This document shows, piece by piece, positions 58,634-64,000 of a stretch of DNA of 64,000 bases. Source of the DNA: Bretschneidera sinensis. Taxonomy: Eukaryota > Streptophyta > Magnoliopsida > Brassicales > Akaniaceae. Both the position numbers and the translations under genes were made by a program. The DNA is taken from assembly GCA_023935145.1 (NCBI GenBank), contig CM043698.1, positions 68,856,001 to 68,920,000 on the forward strand, in the 5' to 3' direction. The notes beneath the pieces were generated by a model, which was not told where the DNA came from, did no database searches, and worked only from the letters and a program-made list of their open reading frames with translations. Every line of letters begins with the position of its first letter. Within the stretch, counting starts at the first letter, position 1.

Positions 58634-59640
58634 TTAGCTTGTAGATGGTTGGTCCAAATTATGAGGTTCCAACTCTTCATTTGCTTGAGTTGGATTCTCC
58701 TTCGGGTCAACAATGGGAGTAAGAGTTTCTGTTCTTGGAATAAAATCTGCATCATCATTAAAGGAAACTTCTCTACTACTAATTGGGTTAGACTCATCAA
58801 GATTTACATGCACAGATTCTTCTACCACTAGAGTTCTCTTATTGAAAACTCTATAAGCCTTACTCGATGTAGAATATCCTAAAAATATCCCTTCATCGAT
58901 CTTAGAATCAAATTTACCCAAGTTAGTTTTATTTTTATTTAGGATGAAGCATTTGCAACCAAATGTACGAAAATAGGAGATATTAGGCTTTCTACCTTTC
59001 CATAGTTCATATGGAGTTTTATCAAGTATAGGCCTAACTAAAATTCTATTTAAAATATAGTAAGAAGTGTTCACGGCTTCAGCTCAAAAGTATTTTGGTA
59101 AGCTATTTTCACAAAGCATTGTTTTTGAAAATTCTTCTAGAACTCTGTTTTTCCTCTCAACAACTCCATTTTGTTGAGGAGTTCTAGGAGCTGAAAAATT
59201 GTGATTGATTCCATTTTCATCACAAAAATTTGAAAAGCTTTGGTTTTCAAATCCTTTTCCATGATCACTTCTTATGCTTGATATACAAATTTCTTTTTCA
59301 TTTTGAACCTTTTTGCAAATCTTTTCAAATCCTTTGAAAGCTTCATCCTTGTAAGCAATAAAAATAACAAAGGTATATCTTGAATAGTCATCAACAATAA
59401 CAAGAGTATATTGATGGCCACCTAGACTAATGGTACTAATTGGACCAAATAAGTCCATATGCAGAAGTTCCAAAGGTCTAGTAGTTGAAACTATATTTTT
59501 TGCTTTAAAAGAAATTCTAGTTTGTTTTCCCATTTGACAAGCATCGCATACTTTGTCTTTTTTTTAAAATTGATTTTAGGAAGTCCAATGACTAAATCTT
59601 TTCTTGAAACAATTTTCAGCAAGTTCATGTTTACATGACC
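58634..59640 (-). pseudogene. copia integrase
   Basis: The zinc-binding HHCC region reads from about 59660 (LWHRRLGHVNMN, later VCDACQMGKQT) with a frame slip in an A/T run near 59565. The catalytic core (59533-59084) shows LLHMDLFGPI, VIVDDYSRYTFV, SDHGKGFEN and TPQQNGVVERKNR; the D,D(35)E residues seem present, though the usual GGEF is GKGF. A TGA at about 59082 splits it from the C-terminal part (59074-58634: YYILNRILVRPILDKTPYEL, then FGCKCFILNK and DEGIFLGYS). Confidence 0.9.
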
Positions 59641-60079
59641 AAGCCTTCTATGCCATAGTCAAGGATTTTCACTAATGGCAGGAAAACATTTTTCATTTTC
59701 GAAATACAAGGATTTCAAATCAAATATGTAGACATTTTCATGTCTATGGCCAACAAATTTGATCTTGTTATTCTTGATGTCTATAACTAGACAATGAGAG
59801 GTCTCAAATGTGACTTTGTTACCTTTGTCACAAAGTTGACTAATACATAGTAAATTTGGCTTAAGGCCTTATACTAGCAATACATTATCTATGGTTGAGA
59901 AATCATTACCAACTTTTCCATGCCCGATGATCTTTATTTTTGTGTTGTCTCCAATGGTGACAAGTCCACCATCTCTTAGAGTTAGCTCATTGAATACACT
60001 TTTATCATCGGTCATGTGCTTTTGAGTATCCACTATCAAGGTACCAACAGTTACCTTTTTCTTTGGTGTGGAGACATAC
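59641..60079 (-). pseudogene. copia aspartic protease region
   Basis: The minus strand reads CWYLDSGYSKHMTDDKSVFN near 60050-59990, in which DSG is the active-site triplet (the usual DSGCSRHMTG has Tyr for Cys). Then follow GLVTIGDNTKIKIIGHGKVG and a CISQLCDKGNKVTF segment. Stops: TAG at about 60080 before it, TAA at 59869-59871 and TGA at 59659-59661. Confidence 0.85.
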
Positions 60080-61816
60080 CTACATCACACAAGGATACAC
60101 GATTGCACTTTTGGGTACCCAAAATTTCTTGGGTCCTTTGGGGTTAGTCCTTGAAAATACGGTTCCTTTTGGGACCCATACTTTCTTAACATGTGGTGCT
60201 CTATGAACAAGTTGATGATGCACAATCCTAGCATGATAGTCATAGAAATTTCTAGGATATCTTACATGTGCATTTCTATAATCCTTAGGAGAATAGTTCC
60301 TAGGATACATGTTTCTATGGTAAGGAGTATGAAAATGCATGTCATTTCCAGAAAACGAATGATGATGCATTCTAGGATACATGCTAGCATTATTTTGTGT
60401 ATGCATATTGTTTCTAGGATAACCATGATGGTAATTCCTAGGATGAGCATAAGTAGAATGCATTATTTGATTATACACATTGTTCCTAGAATGAGCATGA
60501 TAATTATTTCTAGGATGTGTATAAGCATTTCTAGAATGAGCATACATATAAGGATGAGTATTTCTAGGATGCTTCAATTTAGTATGAACATTTAAATTTC
60601 TAGACTTTCTAGCATTCATCGAGGGAGTGCTCTTAACCATGCTAGGAGATTTTGAAGTAAAGGCTCCATCTACACAAGAGGCTTTCATGAATAAGCTCTA
60701 TTTTGATTTTTGCTTTCCCAATGGAGAATATCCTAAACCAGATTTTCCTCCACTTGATCTTTGAGAAGATAACACTTCATCTAGCTTTTCTTTTCCAAGC
60801 ATAAGTCTAGATATAGTATCATTTAATTCTATTATCTTTTTCTTTAAGTTTTCATTTTCATCTTTAAGAAGATCTTGAGAAGAATCATAAAGTAATGAAG
60901 ATAGTTTATCTTTTTCTTCTCTTAAACCTACCATCTCTTTAGAAAGAGATGACACCTCTTTTTTAAGAATGGTGTTCCTAGAATCGAATTTCTTCAATTC
61001 TTCATACATTTCATTTATGACTTCTATCAATTCTTCATTACTGCTAACAATGTTATTTTTTGAAGAGGAAGAAGTTGATACCTCATTTTCGTCGTCGATT
61101 GCCATAAGACATAGGTTGGCAATTTCCTCGCATTCGATCTCTTTATTCGAGGAGTCTTCTTCTTCTTCATCACCATCACGATTAAGATCTTCAATTTCTA
61201 TAAAAGGTAAGGATGTGGTGGAACCATCAATTTTGTAATCCAAGTAGCTTTCATGCTTCTTAAGGGATTCCACAAGCTCTTCTAAACTTTCACTTGTAGA
61301 ATGCTTTGTCAAAATAATTTTCCATTGATTTGACAAAGATCTAAGAAATATTCTCACAAGTTCAAGGTTAGAATAAATTTTACCCATGAAAGATAAAGTT
61401 TTAACAAGTATGGTAAAACGAGTTTGCGAATCAAAAATTGATTCATTTTCATTCATTTTAAAATGCTCTAAGTCATGAACAAAGCTTTTTAATTTGAAAT
61501 TCTTTTCTTGCTCATTTCCGCCATGTATGACTTCCAATAAATCCCAAATTTCTTTTGCAGTCTTACATGAGGAAATTTGATCAACTTCGTTTTGATCAAG
61601 AGAACTATAAAACGTGTTCATAACTTTAGTATTTAGTTGAATGAATTTACTATAATTTATATCAAAGTCATTTTCATTTTCAAGAATGAAATACCAAGCA
61701 TAATAATCATGTGCTTGAATAAAAATCTTCATTTGAGCTTTCCAATGGGTGAAATTTGTTCCATGGAGAAGAGGAGGACTAGAAAGATCTTTTCCTTCTA
61801 AAAATATAGTTATCAT
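60080..61816 (-). pseudogene. copia Gag, split by one stop; no CCHC zinc knuckle
   Basis: The 372-codon first part (61816-60698) has the copia Gag core: LLHGTNFTHWKAQMKIFIQA, then DLLEVIHGGNEQ and FKLKSFVHDLEHFKMNENES. An acidic stretch (DGDEEEEDSSN) and a long predicted coiled coil follow (EELIEVINEMYEELKKFD through KKKIIELNDTISRLMLGKE), a Sirevirus-like trait. TAG at 60698-60700 interrupts; the same frame continues at 60688-60080 with a His/Arg/Asn/Pro/Tyr-rich repeat (HPRN, YPRN and HSRN units), then KKVWVPKGT and NPKGPKKFWVPK, which in relatives follow the zinc knuckle. No CX2CX4HX4C motif occurs in either part. Combined length is about 578 codons, usual for the group. Confidence 0.88.
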
Positions 61817-61854
61817 AGGATCAACTCTAGGATGTTAAGCCTAAAATAGAGAAC

Positions 61855-61871
61855 GAGGCTCTGATACCAAT
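61855..61871 (-). other. primer binding site of the minus-strand copia element
   Basis: Minus-strand reading attggtatcagagcctc directly adjoins the 5' LTR end at 61872. TGGTATCAGAGC is complementary to the 3' end of initiator tRNA-Met, the standard copia primer. Confidence 0.92.
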
Positions 61872-63549
61872 TGTAGATCCAAAATATACTATGGCAATAC
61901 CTAAGAGGGGGGTGAATTGGGTATTAAAAAAATTAAATACTTTTTGCAATCTCAAATAACAAAATATATGCGGAATTAAATCTTTATAAATTACTAGCAC
62001 AAAGATGAGAGAGTTTATTGCTTAATATAGAAATGATAATTGAATTATAAAATAATTAAGCAATCAACCTCATTTACTTGAATAATAAATAATTATGAGC
62101 AAGTAATTATGAAAGAAATTAAGGAGATAGAGTTAGAGAGATGCAAACTCGATTTATAGTGGTTCGGCAATATCAGAATCCTTCCGACCCTACGTCCACT
62201 CTCTTCAAGGATCCTCCTTGAAGTCTTTCACTAAACCAAGCAACTTATGGGTGTTGCTCAAACCGAAACACAAGCAACTTACGGGTGTTGCTCAAACCGT
62301 ACAATCCCCTTCCTCTCGAAAGTATCCCTTTCCTTTCAAAAGTATCCCCTTCCTCTCGGAAGTAATCCCTTTACAATAAAAGCTGTAAAGTAAATGGTAG
62401 AGAGACAACAAATGAAAGCTTATACAACTCAATAATGTCTCTCTTTCAAAGAAAAGCTTGAAGAATAGCTCAACATGAGTATTTCAAAGCTTTTTTGAAT
62501 TTCAAAGAATGAATGACTTGATTGTGTGTGTTATTCTCTTTTTGAATGTCTTATTCTCCTTGTTGAATGCTGAATTGAGTGGGTTTATATAGCCATCAAT
62601 TAATATGGCCGTTAGACTTCAATTTGAATTGATTGTGCCTTTAAAATCTCAGATTTCGAGTCCCAACGGTCATATTTTTGAACTACCAGTCGACTGGGTC
62701 GTGATACCAGTCGACTGGGTCCTCTTAAAAATTCACATTTTTACTGCTACAGTGTTACTAGTCGACTGGTAAGTCATCCCAATCGACTGGGAACCTTCTG
62801 CCACTTTTACCAGTCGACTGGGTCACTGTTGGAGCACTGCTACAGTGATTTCTAGATGAACAGTGTTTTCAGCATAATTTTCTTCATATCTCTTTATTCT
62901 TTTTGGATTTTTGAGTTCCAAAAAATCTCCTAATTCAATCAAACTTTCTTGCACATTAAACACACGAGTTAAACACTTCAAAAGTGTTTTGTTATCATCA
63001 AAATTAATCTAATCAATTTCTTGATTGAGGCATTTTTGATGATGACAAAACATATTACAAATTCAAACATAATATGTGTGCTAGATATATGAAGAATGAT
63101 ATATTACAAATGCTCAAGTAATTTTCTATGTCAACATAAATTCTTCTTAAATTCAATTAGAGAATGTTAAGAATTGAGCCCAAAGAATTTATTTGCATTT
63201 AATAAAATCACTTGGAGATTTTATATCTTCAATTAATTAAGACTATATAATAAAATGCAATGCAAATATAATTAGCTCCTAACAATTGAAATGCTTACAA
63301 AGTGTATCTTAGGATTCAAATCTATAATTTATCCCTATTGACTTTGAAGATACATTTAAATTATTCTCCTTGAATTTGATCTTTTGGAGAACTTATTGAC
63401 TTTTGAGATCATCAACATTGATTCACCAATTTCTACAATCTTGATATCTTTTGATGTATAAGCACTATTAACAATCTGTATTACTTAAGTAATACTCATT
63501 AGTGCTTAATTAAGATTTTTGTTACTATCAAAATCATTCAGGGTCAACA
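61872..63549 (-). repeat. 5' LTR of the minus-strand copia element
   Basis: 1678 bp; plus-strand start tgtagatcc, end gggtcaaca. Five palindromic GTCGAC sites lie between 62695 and 62821, and the TATA region ggctatataaacc at 62581-62593. It lacks 21 bp present in the 3' LTR between two agtcgact repeats. Confidence 0.95.
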
Positions 63550-63554
63550 CCGTT

Positions 63555-64000
63555 AATAGTAATGAATTTTTTTTTTTACCTGATCTTCTTTATTGACTTT
63601 TAGTTGTTGCTAATTAAGGTAATACTTCTACCTTTCTTTAAGTGAACCTATACATAAAAATGCTCGATTGGGTTTGCTACTTCAACGGTAGTTTTCGGGT
63701 TTTTTTTCCTATATTTTAATTTGTTGCTTATAAGAACTTTGATAAGTTAAATACTTTGTTAATGGAATTTTCATGTGTTGAAGCAAAAAATAAATTAAAT
63801 ATTATACTTATAAATAAAATTTTAAAAATGATTTAATAAATATTTTTTTATTGGATATTTAGATAAATAATAAGTCGTCCATGTTCTTAATATTATTTAA
63901 TGAGATTATGAATGAACAAACTAAATTTGATTCGCATTATGATGTAATGAAAATAGTGAAAGTGATAAAATATATATAATTCACAATTCTTATTCTTAAA
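63555..64000. other. right flank of the copia insertion
   Basis: AT-rich, no gene or repeat recognised. Confidence 0.5.

Larger units (their letters stand above)
54681..63549 (-). mobile_element. complete Ty1/copia (Sirevirus-type) retrotransposon, coding region broken
   Basis: LTRs at 61872-63549 (5') and 54681-56379 (3') are flanked by perfect 5-bp target duplications CCGTT (54676-54680 and 63550-63554). On the minus strand the LTRs begin TGTTGACCC and end CTACA. The primer binding site next to the 5' LTR is ttggtatcagagcc, complementary to initiator tRNA-Met; the polypurine tract precedes the 3' LTR. Order inside: Gag, protease, integrase, RT, RNase H, as in copia. A coiled-coil-rich Gag C-terminus and several polypurine tracts suggest Sirevirus. 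No envelope-like ORF is present. I counted about 25 substitutions plus one 21-bp indel between the LTRs (about 98.5% identity), so insertion is fairly recent (order of 1 My under usual plant rates, inference). At least eight stops or frame breaks make it non-autonomous. Confidence 0.96.

Noticed and set aside
60191..60595. 134-codon plus-strand frame rich in Met, Ile, Ser and Arg
   Set aside because: Antisense shadow of the repetitive Gag segment on the minus strand.

Overview
The window is nuclear DNA from a flowering plant, most likely a eudicot. It is AT-rich, its genes carry GT-AG introns, and it is dominated by plant retrotransposons, Helitrons, LINEs and small DNA transposons. I recognise three host genes: a D3-type cyclin (CYCD3, plus strand, 14278-15645), the RNA polymerase II subunit RPB3 (NRPB3, minus strand, 29172-39183), and a damaged kynurenine-formamidase/cyclase-family gene (minus strand, 44923-46117). 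They do not form a functional unit; gene islands sit between layers of mobile DNA.

Layout. 1-11199: the 3' part of an old Ty1/copia element of Sirevirus type (broken RT/RNase H, an envelope-like third ORF, polypurine tract, 3' LTR). A 5.7-kb Athila-like Ty3/gypsy element is nested inside its envelope-like ORF, with perfect 5-bp target duplications. 11200-14277: an LTR relic and two Tourist-like MITEs. 14278-15780: CYCD3, four exons, with a stop codon that cuts off a still readable C-terminus. 16-22 kb: a large Tourist-like copy with a long hairpin, a foldback element, and a non-autonomous gypsy element holding a 49-bp tandem array. 22-29 kb: intergenic. 29172-39183: NRPB3, whose second intron is about 8.5 kb because it holds a palindromic pair of Helitron fragments, a small MITE and an antisense L1-type LINE. 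40.8-43.0 kb: two hAT-like non-autonomous elements. 44.9-46.1 kb: the truncated cyclase-like gene. 47-51 kb: a duplicated segment with an RNase H-like fragment, a pyrimidine tract and more Tourist-like copies. 53.4-54.1 kb: a tandem triplication. 54681-63549: a complete but multiply broken minus-strand Sirevirus-type element with 5-bp TSDs.

Features most worth a second look: (1) arrays of near-palindromic CCAGTCGACTGG sites lie just upstream of TATA boxes in the LTRs of both copia elements, and a similar array plus TATA lies inside one element just before its envelope-like ORF; (2) the NRPB3 intron has a roughly 1.3-kb inverted repeat able to form a long RNA hairpin; (3) CYCD3 has a single-codon truncation; (4) the minus-strand copia Gag has no CCHC zinc knuckle but carries a His/Arg/Asn/Pro/Tyr-rich repeat region. 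Everything was read by eye; element ages and identities are estimates.
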